From Albugo candida (lineage: Eukaryota > Oomycota > Peronosporomycetes > Albuginales > Albuginaceae): a DNA stretch of 64,000 bases. Below the pieces are notes generated by a model that searched no databases, was not told the origin of the DNA, and saw nothing but the letters and a program-made list of their open reading frames with translations. The position numbers and the translations under genes are program-made. Position 1 is the stretch's first letter; each line of letters opens with the position of its first letter. The DNA is taken from NCBI GenBank assembly GCA_905220665.1, contig CAJNAR010000031.1, positions 62,001 to 126,000 of the forward strand, in the 5' to 3' direction. Shown here piece by piece: positions 43,995-54,916 of the stretch.

Positions 43995-46900
43995 CTACAT
44001 TTTATATAGAGCGCGTTGCAGCTCAAGATCCCGCACACTTATCGAATAAGGCGGCCCGCGCACTTGATGAATCATCTGCTCTATAGATGCAGGCGTGGAT
44101 TCCATACCGACATTCTCTCCACAAATCTGCAATATTGCGTTTCCTACTCGTAGCACCTTGGTTCGTTCCGCTGGTCCCTGGCTTGATGTGTATCTAAGAA
44201 TGTATGCTGCTTGGTCACGCAAATTACCAAATAAAATACCCAGTGGAGGCGCTGAAAACGTCACTTTCTTCTGGATCTCATAAAATCGCTCACCAGCGCC
44301 CTCATCGCCCTTAATCTTCTCAGAATTTAAAATGCTTTTCTTCATGAAATCTTCTTTCGATACAAAGATCGCATGCATCGGTTGCTTGCTGGTCACAATC
44401 TCACGTAAAGACGACAGAATGGATGCAAAGCTCTCTTGGAAAGGTGCAGTGAGAGGCGTACCGTTAACAGACAGCAATACATCTCCAAGATCCAGTAAAC
44501 GACATTTCTGAGCTTGAGATGGCGCTCGCTGGAAGCCAGCGATAGTGACATAATTCTGGAATAAATTGCTCCTATTCCGCATATCAGCTTTTGGTACATT
44601 CAAACTCAATCCTTCCTCATCAGCGCTCAGCTCAGCTGATTTCACAAAATTCAAACTTTCGGTGCTTTTTTCCAAAGTTGAAGCCTCACTCTCATCTTCG
44701 TCATCGTCGTCTTCATCATCCTCTTCCTCAACTTCAAGCTCTATCATTGGCGGCCAATCACGTAGGGTGACGACAGTATCCGGTGTTGATGCAAATCGGA
44801 GTGTTGCTGGACGACTTGTTGCTGCTCGCAAGATCTCCAGGAGCTCTGGGAGTTTATGAAAACGCAAGTCAATTTCGTTGACTTTGATTAAGATCATGCC
44901 AGGCTTGATTCGACCGCTTTTTTCCGCTTGGGTTTTCGATGGACCGTCCGCAAAACCAACAACAATAGCTCCATATCTTGCAAGTGGCCGTTCCCGTAAG
45001 AGAATTCCAAATGGACCCTCTTCAGAAAGCACCACTTCGACAATCTTTGGCTGAGCCAGGGCAAGCCGCTGCTCGTGGAGTTTTTGGCGTGCCTGTAACG
45101 CTTTGGTGATATCTTCGGGCTCCTTTGAGAATCGTATCGTGAGTTCTTCAGTAAGGTTTTGAAGCACTGCACTTAGCTCTGGAACGCTCAATTTTGCACA
45201 AGAAAGCCCATTGATGGCGATCAGACGAGATCCAATGCCAATCTGCTTCGTAGCAGCAGTGGAGGTCTTGGAACTGGGAGCTGTAAACATGGATTCTGGT
45301 GTGGCTTCCAAGTCTGAGCCAGCGGCACGGTATCCACTGACGTGCATGTGACGATGAAGCACACCTTTATTAAATGTGTAGGGTATTTCTCGCACACTTT
45401 TGAACTGCAGCTCGACATCATCAGGTTGGATTTCCACAGGTTTCGCGCCACGCCAAGGGCTAGCAATTGGTAGATCCTCAACCCGCATCTCCAGTACTTG
45501 GAAAATTAAAGGCCAATACATTTCCATTTGCTGATTCAGAGTCTCCAAAAAGTTGACGAGATGCATCAGAATCTTGGACTCGATCGTTTTTGCCACATAC
45601 TCGCGAATCAAAGTCGCAAACATCGATGTGAGCAAGTTGTAAAGCGCACTGAACCACGACTTTTGCACAGTCAGCTTCAGCTCATCTCGAATCTCAATGT
45701 CGATAGAGTGAAGCACAAGAATGGGTCGAAATTCCTGGGTTTCTCGATTTACAATTTGTCGCTCAGCTTTCAACCCCAAGGATATAAGCCCTCCACTTAG
45801 GTAGGCATCCGCCAGCCCGCTTCCATTCAAATATGGAAAGTATTTCTGTGCAAATGTCCACTCAAGATTGTGCATTCGTCCTTTCAGACGGTGAGCTCTC
45901 ACAGTGATTATCTCATCGTCGGTAAAATTCCCCAATCGCACCTTTACATATTCTTTGCGTATGCGGAAACTGGAGATATCCAAGTGAGCAAGGGAGTATT
46001 CGATTCGTTCATAGACACCATGCAGTGTGTCCATTTTGATGGATGGAAGCACCGATATCAAAAAGTCCAAACAGTGATCTTTGACTTTGTCGATGATCTT
46101 CTGGCGTTTCGCCCGATCCGAAACTAGTATTGAGCCCCAAGCTCCGAGCTTTTCATAGGTGACCGTACTGACAAACCCATCGAGTTGAGTGCGAAAAAGT
46201 TCTGGGTTATCGATGGCTTGGATCACTTTTCGAAAATTGTTTAAGAAGATCTTGCCATTTGATGTGAATTGCCAAGCTTGGATGTATTGCTGCAATCGAT
46301 CGACCCAGCGAGAAACTCGTTTCGAGATACATGGACATCTAGCTTCGAGACGCTTTGCAATCGTTTCGGGCGTCAGCATCCAGAATGACCTCACTTGAAG
46401 CAGCACACAAATCTGACGATCTATGAATCGGAGGTATTGATAGACTTTTTCATGCAGCTCCATGGTGTAATTTGCAAAAGCGACTTGAAGAATGCGTTCA
46501 GTGGGAGTCTGTAGCAGCCAAAGCCACTTATCCGATGTACATGCGTATCGTTCCTCAATGACTGACAGTAAGTCAGACAGAATCAACCGTTCACAAGGAA
46601 ACGCTTCAGGTGGGACCATCGCAACATGGGCAGCTCTCACTTCTTCCCTCTCCACTTCATCCTCTGTAAGTGCTAACCATTGCTTCTTCATACTAACTCG
46701 AAATCGGGCATTTAATTTTTTGATCTCATGGCTTTTTCGAAAATGACCTAAAATTCCAATTGCTTGTGCGATGAATTCTTGCAGCGTTTTCTCTCCATGA
46801 AATATGTTCTCCTCCAACTGAGTCGTTTTGGTCGCCACAAGTGCTCGTAATGTCGTCCACTCGATATACAGAGCCGGTCGCACACGTGTCACCCAGCAGT

Positions 46901-47159
46901 CCACAACACTCGAATCCAACCAGCTCGATAGCAGTAAATCTCGATATTCATTTCCGTATCTCAATTGCGTGCTCAGCAATGCGACGAGATCTGCATTTGT
47001 GGTACAAATCAATTTCAATTTGGAATAGAGATTTCGACCTTTACGGCTCAATTGCTCGGCATCTTCCCAAAGTAGCCGACCTTCAAAAGCCTCAAATACT
47101 TGCATAGAAGTCGGGATGGATGGCACTTTGGAGACCCATTTTCGATCCAACGGAATCAC
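43995..47159 (-). CDS. Large PDZ-repeat protein with a possible TULIP/SMP-like domain
   Basis: The frame gives about 1054 residues. The first codon of the open frame is GTG, not ATG, so either the start is ATG 47105 or an upstream exon exists. A coding-like frame at about 47380-47222 with a GT donor at 47221 and an acceptor near 47172 would join in frame. The N-terminal 350 residues are helical. At about 380-560 a beta-rich part (RLGNFTDDEIITVRAHRLKG, then EWTFAQKYFPYLNGSGLADA) resembles tubular lipid-binding domains. Four PDZ-like units follow, including GPFGILLRERPLARYGAIVV with KPGMILIKVNEIDL, and LLDLGDVLLSVNGTPL. An acidic Glu/Asp run separates units 2 and 3. Function is inferred only. 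Confidence 0.8.
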   Translation of the reverse strand: MIPLDRKWVSKVPSIPTSMQVFEAFEGRLLWEDAEQLSRKGRNLYSKLKLICTTNADLVALLSTQLRYGNEYRDLLLSSWLDSSVVDCWVTRVRPALYIEWTTLRALVATKTTQLEENIFHGEKTLQEFIAQAIGILGHFRKSHEIKKLNARFRVSMKKQWLALTEDEVEREEVRAAHVAMVPPEAFPCERLILSDLLSVIEERYACTSDKWLWLLQTPTERILQVAFANYTMELHEKVYQYLRFIDRQICVLLQVRSFWMLTPETIAKRLEARCPCISKRVSRWVDRLQQYIQAWQFTSNGKIFLNNFRKVIQAIDNPELFRTQLDGFVSTVTYEKLGAWGSILVSDRAKRQKIIDKVKDHCLDFLISVLPSIKMDTLHGVYERIEYSLAHLDISSFRIRKEYVKVRLGNFTDDEIITVRAHRLKGRMHNLEWTFAQKYFPYLNGSGLADAYLSGGLISLGLKAERQIVNRETQEFRPILVLHSIDIEIRDELKLTVQKSWFSALYNLLTSMFATLIREYVAKTIESKILMHLVNFLETLNQQMEMYWPLIFQVLEMRVEDLPIASPWRGAKPVEIQPDDVELQFKSVREIPYTFNKGVLHRHMHVSGYRAAGSDLEATPESMFTAPSSKTSTAATKQIGIGSRLIAINGLSCAKLSVPELSAVLQNLTEELTIRFSKEPEDITKALQARQKLHEQRLALAQPKIVEVVLSEEGPFGILLRERPLARYGAIVVGFADGPSKTQAEKSGRIKPGMILIKVNEIDLRFHKLPELLEILRAATSRPATLRFASTPDTVVTLRDWPPMIELEVEEEDDEDDDDEDESEASTLEKSTESLNFVKSAELSADEEGLSLNVPKADMRNRSNLFQNYVTIAGFQRAPSQAQKCRLLDLGDVLLSVNGTPLTAPFQESFASILSSLREIVTSKQPMHAIFVSKEDFMKKSILNSEKIKGDEGAGERFYEIQKKVTFSAPPLGILFGNLRDQAAYILRYTSSQGPAERTKVLRVGNAILQICGENVGMESTPASIEQMIHQVRGPPYSISVRDLELQRALYKM

Positions 47160-48391
47160 CGCAGTCGACTGAGTGCAGCAAACCGTAAAATTTCAGCATT
47201 CTTCTATCTCAAAGTGATACGTACTGGAATGAAACCTCTCACGCCACCAAGGAAGAGAACTTCGTAAATATCGGTCAAAGCGCTACACAGCCGGAACGAG
47301 TCGAATATCGGCCGGAAATGAAGTACGAGAATCCTTACTGGAATTGACTGATGACTCCTTGCCCGATAGGATGAACGTAGACCAGATTATCTCTACTCAG
47401 CCGAAGTGATGATCCCTAGCAGCTTCCAGTCAGTCCAGTAATCAAGTCATCAAAAGTATGCTGAGTAATGTACTGGGACATTCAATGGCGATGTATATGA
47501 GCCTTTTTCTAGCTGAATAGTATACGTCTGACTGTGAAAACTGCAGAGGCGTGGTGAGACTTCATACCGCTTACAATATGAGTTTTTGTTACTTGTAAGA
47601 TCGTATCTCAGCGGGTAAGAGCGATGAAGAAAGTACAAAGTAGACTTTGGAGCCTTTTGGGAGATTCGGGCAAGGTAGCAGACGACAGCGGGGTATTATA
47701 TTCTCACGCTGTAGAGAGATAAGAAACGCATGTGCAATCTTTACATACAGGAGACGTACCCACGTATGCAGAATGGCGCCGAATGGAAGCTTCACAGCCA
47801 ATGGTTGCGGTGGCCGGCTAGACCGATGTTTACTTAGCACGCTACCGATACTAGCAAACTACTTACGTATAGTAATGTATTACCCCGCATCCAAAACATG
47901 TCTCAACGCAGTCACCGGGAGAATAGCGCAAGAGATGAGATATTACAGTCGGAATTGGTTTCCAGTCGGTCGGCATCTTCTATAGCATTCTCTAAGTACC
48001 GCAAGTTTCGAATTAGACGAACGTCACGAAACACGTTAGTCTCGTGCGTGCTCTTCCAACGAAAACGTAGTGTTCAGTATTTTACATCAGTATTCATCCC
48101 AGATCGCTATTATGCATAATGCAATTGCATGTTGTCTAATTACTGCAGGCGGAAGATGTTCTCACATTTTTTAATTCAGGGTGAAGAGTGACGTAAGCAG
48201 TAAAACGGGTAGCTATTCTTTCTGCCAATTGACTAAACATCGCAAGCATACTGGAGACGAAAGGAACGAATAACATTACAGATGAAATCCAATACGAGCG
48301 AGAATGTATGGTAGAAAGTTCACTGAATGGTAAAAAGCATCAAAGAAGTGATTTACTCTCATTTCTCGATTGGAGTGCATCTACAACAGTA
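47160..48391. other. Intergenic; may hold a 5' exon of the PDZ gene
   Basis: The first 230 bp carry the possible upstream coding stretch of the PDZ gene on the minus strand (for example LTDIYEVLFLGGVRGFIP). The rest, about 47400-48390, has only short ORFs and no recognisable feature. The promoter of the GH17 gene should lie near 48300. Confidence 0.45.
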
Positions 48392-49741
48392 ATGAAGCTG
48401 TCCTATTGGAATTTGGCCCTTCTCGCTTCGCTTGCTGCGCAACAAACTTTCATCTCGGCTCAATCACCAATGGATAACACGCATCGTGACGCTGGAAGTA
48501 GCACGAATTTGAAGCAAGGAGGTGATCTTGGTACCGTTGACTCCACAACATATGGGTCCCTACAATCAACCATTCAGTATACCCCTCGTCATCACAGTCG
48601 ATATAATTCTGATCGTGGTCTTTCCACCCAGCAGCCTGAATCTCGAGAGCTCCTCCAAAGTGGCCCAGAATCTCATCCAAACTCTGTGCATGGGGCCTCA
48701 CGTCAGAGACGAGTGCTTCTCCAGGGCTCTATACATGGTCCTCCACATCACAAAAGCCATTTTACCAAAAGCAATTCACCTCCCCAACCATATCGATCCT
48801 TATCAGCTGACGAACCACAAGATGATTCACAATCCAGAATGTCAGAGTTAATTCGTCCTTTTCTTTTTGGCACATGCTATGATCCCTCCCATGCTCTGAA
48901 TTACCCCCTTCGTAACAGTGACGCTAGTCACGTGGCCGAAATTCTCGATAAAGACTTTGCTCAGTTGCGTACTCGATTTTCGATTGTGCGGACATATAGT
49001 GCCCAATACTATGGTAATGATGTCACCAGCGTAGCCAGCAAGTACAAGATCAAGCTCTACCTCGGTCTACACGATTACGAAGACGAAAAAATGAATGATT
49101 TGGAGCTCAAAACAGCGGTGACTGCTGCTGCGGCGAATCCAGACACCGTCAAAGCAATTTTTGTTGGAAATGAGGATCTCATCACAACTGGTGGAAAGAA
49201 AAGTGTGGAAGCCATTATTTCTCTGGTCGAACGCGTCAAACAACATTTGTCTGAAGCTGGGGCTTCGCATGTACAGGTAGGAACCGCACAACAAGCGGGT
49301 GCTTTTCTCAACAAATATTCCACGGAAGAGATGGCAAGACTGGTTGACAGTTGCGACATAATTGGTCTCAATATTTATCCTTTCTTTTCGGAGGGATACG
49401 ATAAAACAAAACCAATTGACATACTCGACAAGCAATGGAATCAAGTTTTGAGTCGCTTCCCGTCATCAGACAGCAAATTTGTTATCACCGAAACTGGATT
49501 TCCTTCTTCGGGAAAGGCACCTGACGGTCTTCCCGAAAATATTCCAAGCCCTGAGCAACAGAAAAACTACTTTCAGGCAGTGCAAACGTGGTGGTTCGAA
49601 AGCGCAAATACGGCTCCAGTCTTTTGGTTTATGGCATACGACCGTCAACCACATGATCCGCTTGTTACAGAGCACGGGCACGATTATGAGCAATACTTTG
49701 GAGTGTTTACAGCCGAAAATGAAGAAAAAGGAGTTTTTTGA
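48392..49741 (+). CDS. Secreted GH17-family beta-1,3-glucanase-like protein
   Basis: A single exon gives 449 residues. The start at ATG 48392 gives a signal peptide (MKLSYWNLALLASLAAQQTF). A Ser/His/Pro/Gln-rich linker of about 140 residues follows. The GH17 barrel begins near PFLFGTCYDPSHALNYP. The acid/base motif AIFVGNED holds Glu at about 261, and the nucleophile motif VITETGFPSSG holds Glu at about 367. VDSCDIIGLNIYPFF and PVFWFMAYDRQPH are further family blocks. These enzymes cut or remodel beta-1,3-glucan, the main oomycete wall polymer. A role in the organism's own wall or against host callose is inference. Confidence 0.93.
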   Translation: MKLSYWNLALLASLAAQQTFISAQSPMDNTHRDAGSSTNLKQGGDLGTVDSTTYGSLQSTIQYTPRHHSRYNSDRGLSTQQPESRELLQSGPESHPNSVHGASRQRRVLLQGSIHGPPHHKSHFTKSNSPPQPYRSLSADEPQDDSQSRMSELIRPFLFGTCYDPSHALNYPLRNSDASHVAEILDKDFAQLRTRFSIVRTYSAQYYGNDVTSVASKYKIKLYLGLHDYEDEKMNDLELKTAVTAAAANPDTVKAIFVGNEDLITTGGKKSVEAIISLVERVKQHLSEAGASHVQVGTAQQAGAFLNKYSTEEMARLVDSCDIIGLNIYPFFSEGYDKTKPIDILDKQWNQVLSRFPSSDSKFVITETGFPSSGKAPDGLPENIPSPEQQKNYFQAVQTWWFESANTAPVFWFMAYDRQPHDPLVTEHGHDYEQYFGVFTAENEEKGVF

Positions 49742-50116
49742 TTGAGCTTTAGCTGTGCTTTTTCTTGAATTGTCGATGTTTACGGGTGTAACAATGCATA
49801 ATTCTTCCTTCAATCTGTGATTTCACTGTCTAGTGTGCTTGCTGCTTTCTTTGAGATTTGATACTCGAGCTTATTGTATCGTGCAACGGTCTCGCTGATC
49901 CACAGCCTGAAGAAGTGTTACTATCAAGCAAATCGCTATATTGCGGATCAGAGATGTCTGTAAGCTAGAACGCATCAAAAAGACGGGATGTCTGGGATAC
50001 AGAAGAGTGAAGACAGCGTTCGAAACATCAATTTCTATGCATTTTTTCCGCGAAGAGGAAACATGTGACCCGTAAACGTAAACATACAACTATACATTGA
50101 ATTATAGTAGCGGGGA
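49742..50116. other. Intergenic, no gene seen
   Basis: Between the convergent GH17 gene and the type I membrane protein gene. Only short ORFs lacking domains were found; these are probably the two 3' untranslated regions. Confidence 0.5.
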
Positions 50117-51102
50117 TCACAGCGTGTATTCTTGCTTGGACGCCTTTGGCAGACTGATACGCTCTTTTCTGGAATCGAATGAAGATGTCGCGGGAGAGAA
50201 TACCGTATCATCATCATCAAATTTTGCGGCAGCTTGTTTCTTATTTTTCCGATTGGTAAGAAAGACTTTGACAGATGCAGCAATGGAAAACTACGAGGAT
50301 GTCAACAATGTCAGCAAGACCTCCAATAAAAGTGTGAGACACTCACCAGAGCAGCCAAAGCACCACCAACCGTTGCAGCTGTCTTCCACCAGGGAAACCC
50401 TGAGCATGACGGAGGTCCGCTCCAATCGCTTGTACATACGCACTCCTTGGAACCATCCTTTCCAACTTTCCATGATGCTCGTTGTAAATTGCAAGTCTGA
50501 CTACCTTTCTGGGACTCTGTATTCAGTAAATCTGAAAGAGCACCATCTGAATTTTCCGAACACTTTGCCGCTCCTCCGTTTGCACCTGCGCTTGTGATCT
50601 CAATTGTAAACTCTGGAGTTGTCAGGAGACAAGCATCGGGTCCCCACCCACGAAGGACAAATTTACCGGCACCCCGGGAAGCACATATAAAAAAATAGCT
50701 TGCTTTTTTTGTTGCTTCAGAGCTTGAATTACGAACTGTGGTCACCTTTTTGTGTCCTTTGGTATAGTACTCATACGTGACTCGATCTATCCCCGACCAT
50801 TTTAATTGAATCCAGTTCCCATCGACAATTTGCGGTGTAGTTCCCCCGTTACCGAATTTCGCGTTAAGTACATCAGGCTCCGAGTCACCTTCTTTAGCGC
50901 AATTATAACAGCAAACACCTTTTGCAGCAGAACATTCTTTATGTATAACCGGGTCGTACGTGTACGGCACATTCGAAGTCTTGCCGATGCAAGTAGCACA
51001 GCAGCCGTCCGTCGGCGCGGTCTTCGCGGTATTATCCCCACTTCTGACCCCAATCATGCCAAAACACGATACATACCATACAATCACGTCAACGAACCTC
51101 AT
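50117..51102 (-). CDS. Cysteine-rich type I membrane protein
   Basis: Two exons, complement(join(50117..50290,50347..51102)), give 309 residues. The signal peptide is MRFVDVIVWYVSCFGMIGVR. The outer part has paired cysteines (GCCATCIGKTS, then CSAAKGVCCYNC), a beta-rich middle (WIQLKWSGIDRVTYEYYTKG) and an EGF-like end (CVCTSDWSGPPSC). A membrane span (TAATVGGALAALFSIAASV) is restored only by splicing; unspliced, the frame stops inside it. The tail is basic, then acidic, and ends with ISLPKASKQEYTL. No family was recognised. The layout suggests a surface receptor or adhesion protein. Confidence 0.78.
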
Positions 51103-51560
51103 GCTGCAGAATCAGTAGAATCTGTTTTGCGTGAATAAAGATAGGAAGCTGTACTTTCAGTCCATACCGCATTCCGTGCTCATAAGCATAAGTTACAAGT
51201 GATAATCCTTCCAGCTTATTCTCTCAGTATCAACGCGCGGACCTGATGTTTTGTATTACAAATACTCAGAAACGTCTGAAACTTTCTGATCTCTGAACTA
51301 AAATAAATCGCCATGAATCGGATGTTATCTTCACTTTAGTATGTGGAAAAGCTCGGGTGAGATTTTCATGGGCAAGACAGCATTTCGAGCCTAATAAACT
51401 CTCAACTACGTCCAGTGCATGGATACAAATGACACTACCTCTTCCTCGAAGGATAAATCGTAAATGATCTTCAGGTATCGGGTACCTCCAATGCGCTGGC
51501 GACATACTCAATCGAAGAATAATAACATAACAGAATTGAAAAACATTCATTCGACATAAA
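51103..51560. other. Divergent promoter region, no gene seen
   Basis: A 458-bp gap between the divergent membrane protein and BioDA genes. The minus ORF at 51266-51550 shows no domain and was not called. Confidence 0.45.
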
Positions 51561-53924
51561 ATGCTGGCCGCATATTATCGCGTAGCCAAGCGCTCGAACA
51601 GATGGCGTAATTATCACCGTGGAATCGTTCCCGTTCCTGACCGCGTACAGCAACAGAGGGAGCAGTTGCACGCTCACAAATACGCATCATCGATCAATAT
51701 CGATGCTCCGGTATTCCAAGTTTTCGGTAGCAACACCGATGTCGGGAAAACAGTGCTAACAGCGGGTATCTGCCGCTCGGCGATAGAAAATCACAAATAT
51801 AAAATCACTTATATTAAGCCTATACAGACAGGCACTGATGCCCCAAATAGCGACGCCGCTTTTGTAAAGCGTCACGTCAATCGATCAGAATATTTGCAGT
51901 GTGAGACTTTATTCTCATGGAAGGCGCCAGTGTCACCTCACTTGGCTGCAAAAATCGAGAGTAAACCTCTGTCTGATGAGATTTTGATTCATACGCTCGA
52001 AAAACGACTGCAAGCGGTAGATCTCACCGGCCCGCGTACGAATCACTTGAGACTTGTCGAGACGGCGGGAGGAGTTTGCAGTCCAACTGCGTCATCATCC
52101 TGTCAAGCTGATGTGTACAGAGCTTTGAGACTTCCTGTGATTTTGATCGGCGATGGAAAGTTGGGTGGAATTTCAGCAACAGTCTCTGCAATGGAAAGTC
52201 TCTTGATTCGAGGCTACGATCTTGCTGCATTGTGTTTGCTGGAACAAGAGGACTTGGATAATACCTCTGCTATCGAGTTACGAGTGTCTGAACTTTCGAT
52301 CCCTCTGTACACATTCCCCAAGCTCCCACCTGCTTCTGAACCGTTAACGGAATGGTACGCATTACAGTCAAATCTGTTCGATGAGGTCGTCTCAACTCTT
52401 AACGAGTTTCATTCCAAGCGACTCAAGCGGCTTTTTGAATTGGAAGACAAGGGTAGTAGCATCTTTTGGTGGCCATTTACTCAACATAAGCAAATCTCTA
52501 ACAAAAGGCCCACCGTCATTGATTCCGCGTACGGTGATACTTTTCAAGTTTGGAACAAGGAGCATAAGTCTATAGACTCGATGTTTGACTCATGTGCGAG
52601 CTGGTGGACGCAAGGCATTGGTCATGGGAACGCTAAGATGGCGACTTCGCTCGCATACGCTGCAGGGCGATTTGGCCATGTCATGTTCCCCGAAAACGTT
52701 CATGAACCTGCTTTTCGACTAAGTCAACGACTACTAAAGAGCTTTGGAAATGGATGGGCTTCACGTGTTTTTTTTTCCGACAATGGCTCCACAGCTGTTG
52801 AAGTCGCTTTGAAAATGGCATTTCGAAAGTACATTACGGATCAGAACGGAGAATATGAGGACGCGAGTAATCTGTGTGTGTTGGCACAAGCCAATTGTTA
52901 TCATGGTGATACCTTGGGCGTGATGAATATCGTGGAAAACGGAGATTTCAACAACAAACAGCATCCTTGGTATCGCCCCAAAGCAGTACTTCTTCAAGTT
53001 CCTTCCGTGGCATTCAGGAGCGGCAAATTGACCATTTCACTTCCGTCCGACATCTGCATTAATGAAGTACCGAATATGAAGGAGTTCAGCACGTTTGAAG
53101 ACGTTTTCGATCAGAAAAGATGTCAATTCGACTCACTCTATGGCACATATAGAGATTATGTTCGTAAGATCCTGGACGATATCGATAGGTGGTGTATCGG
53201 TGCTGCCGTATTAGAACCTATACTGCTAGGATCTGGTGGTATGATCCTGGTCGATCCTCTTTTCCAACGTGTCATCGTCGAGGTATGTCGAGAGTACCGG
53301 ATCCCCGTGATATACGATGAAGTATTTTCAGGATGCTGGCGTTTGGGCGTCGAATCTGGTCGTGATTTGATCGGCATGGACCCAGACATTTCCTGTTTCG
53401 CAAAGCTGTTGACGGGTGGTGTCGTACCACTCGCTGTGACGCTCACTAGTGAAGAGATCTTCACTAGCTTTTACACAGATTCCAAGTCAGAAGCGTTATT
53501 GCATGGTCACTCATTCACAGCTAATCCTGTGGGTTGCGCCGCTGCAAATACAGCACTAGACATGTACGAAATCGGAGAGCAATTCCAGAAGACAAACGAA
53601 TTGACTTGTAAAAACCCAGTCAAGCTCGCCACTTTATCGCAAAGTATGTTGTGGGAGCAGAACTCTATTTTGGAAATTTCTATTCTCACCAGCGTGGAGC
53701 GTGTTTTCGCAATTGGTACAGTGTGTGTTGTGGAACTAAAGTCTGACTGTGCCGGATATACTTGTCAGGACGCAGCAAAAGTGATCACCAGATTGCGAGA
53801 AGAGGGAGTTTATGCACGTGCATTAGGGAATGTTGTGTATATGATGGCGTCGCCAGTTTCAAGTCAAAAGAACTGTAAGCAATGGCTCGGCAAATTGATA
53901 AAATGTTTACGAGTAGAGTATTGA
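51561..53924 (+). CDS. BIO3-BIO1: Bifunctional dethiobiotin synthetase / DAPA aminotransferase
   Basis: A single exon gives 787 residues. The enzyme makes two successive steps of biotin synthesis: KAPA to DAPA (BioA half, PLP-dependent) and DAPA to dethiobiotin (BioD half, ATP-dependent). The N-terminus is basic and probably a mitochondrial presequence. The BioD half starts at VFQVFGSNTDVGKT with the P-loop at about 56-64, and has YIKPIQTG and LVETAGGVCSP. The BioA half starts near IFWWPFTQHK, has FFSDNGSTAVEVALKMAFRK, ANCYHGDTLGVMNI and VIYDEVFSGCWRLG, and the PLP lysine at about 615 in CFAKLLTGG. The same fusion order is known from plants and fungi. All catalytic motifs look intact. Confidence 0.96.
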   Translation: MLAAYYRVAKRSNRWRNYHRGIVPVPDRVQQQREQLHAHKYASSINIDAPVFQVFGSNTDVGKTVLTAGICRSAIENHKYKITYIKPIQTGTDAPNSDAAFVKRHVNRSEYLQCETLFSWKAPVSPHLAAKIESKPLSDEILIHTLEKRLQAVDLTGPRTNHLRLVETAGGVCSPTASSSCQADVYRALRLPVILIGDGKLGGISATVSAMESLLIRGYDLAALCLLEQEDLDNTSAIELRVSELSIPLYTFPKLPPASEPLTEWYALQSNLFDEVVSTLNEFHSKRLKRLFELEDKGSSIFWWPFTQHKQISNKRPTVIDSAYGDTFQVWNKEHKSIDSMFDSCASWWTQGIGHGNAKMATSLAYAAGRFGHVMFPENVHEPAFRLSQRLLKSFGNGWASRVFFSDNGSTAVEVALKMAFRKYITDQNGEYEDASNLCVLAQANCYHGDTLGVMNIVENGDFNNKQHPWYRPKAVLLQVPSVAFRSGKLTISLPSDICINEVPNMKEFSTFEDVFDQKRCQFDSLYGTYRDYVRKILDDIDRWCIGAAVLEPILLGSGGMILVDPLFQRVIVEVCREYRIPVIYDEVFSGCWRLGVESGRDLIGMDPDISCFAKLLTGGVVPLAVTLTSEEIFTSFYTDSKSEALLHGHSFTANPVGCAAANTALDMYEIGEQFQKTNELTCKNPVKLATLSQSMLWEQNSILEISILTSVERVFAIGTVCVVELKSDCAGYTCQDAAKVITRLREEGVYARALGNVVYMMASPVSSQKNCKQWLGKLIKCLRVEY

Positions 53925-54446
53925 ATCGGTTGGCTATAATATTGCTCTTATATTTTGTATGCATTCTGTCTTCGATATTCTATTTTGGAGCAACATTCGG
54001 TTGCGGCTCAAAGCGATTGATATCGCGATATCGATCCATCAGGTAGCTAATGAAGAGGCTGTGTACCATATTGATACAACATAATACAATCGCATCATTA
54101 CTGCTCCTTGAAATCAAAATTTCCAACATTTATCGCGGTATAAAACAAGGATCATTCGGCAGGTCGATGTCGAACTGTCATTCTCCAACATTGCACGACG
54201 AGCAGCACCATTCTTTTATATGTCCATGTGGCCGCTATCCATGATCGATCATCACCAACTTGCATTTATGTGGCGACATGTTAGAGTGAATGCTTTCCAC
54301 CGATCGATATCGGCTACTTATGTGATAAAGTGAAGGAGTTTTGGTTTTAGGTTTATCGAGGGACGCAGCAGGACTAGACGTTTGCACAGTTTGGATCCAA
54401 ATAGCTTTTACACCCGCAGACGGTCACTTCTAAATTTGCATCGAGT
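53925..54446. other. Upstream region of calmodulin gene 1
   Basis: No gene was seen. A stretch near 54337-54350 (AGTTTTGGTTTTAGG) also occurs upstream of the second calmodulin gene near 59575 (AGTTTTGGTTTTATCC), suggesting shared promoter ancestry. Confidence 0.5.

Positions 54447-54916
<470 letters not shown>

Noticed and set aside
44566..44859. Plus-strand ORF with a long Ser run
   Set aside because: It is the antisense shadow of the Glu/Asp-rich run in the PDZ protein.
49067..49444. 125-codon minus-strand ORF
   Set aside because: It is antisense to the GH17 catalytic domain.
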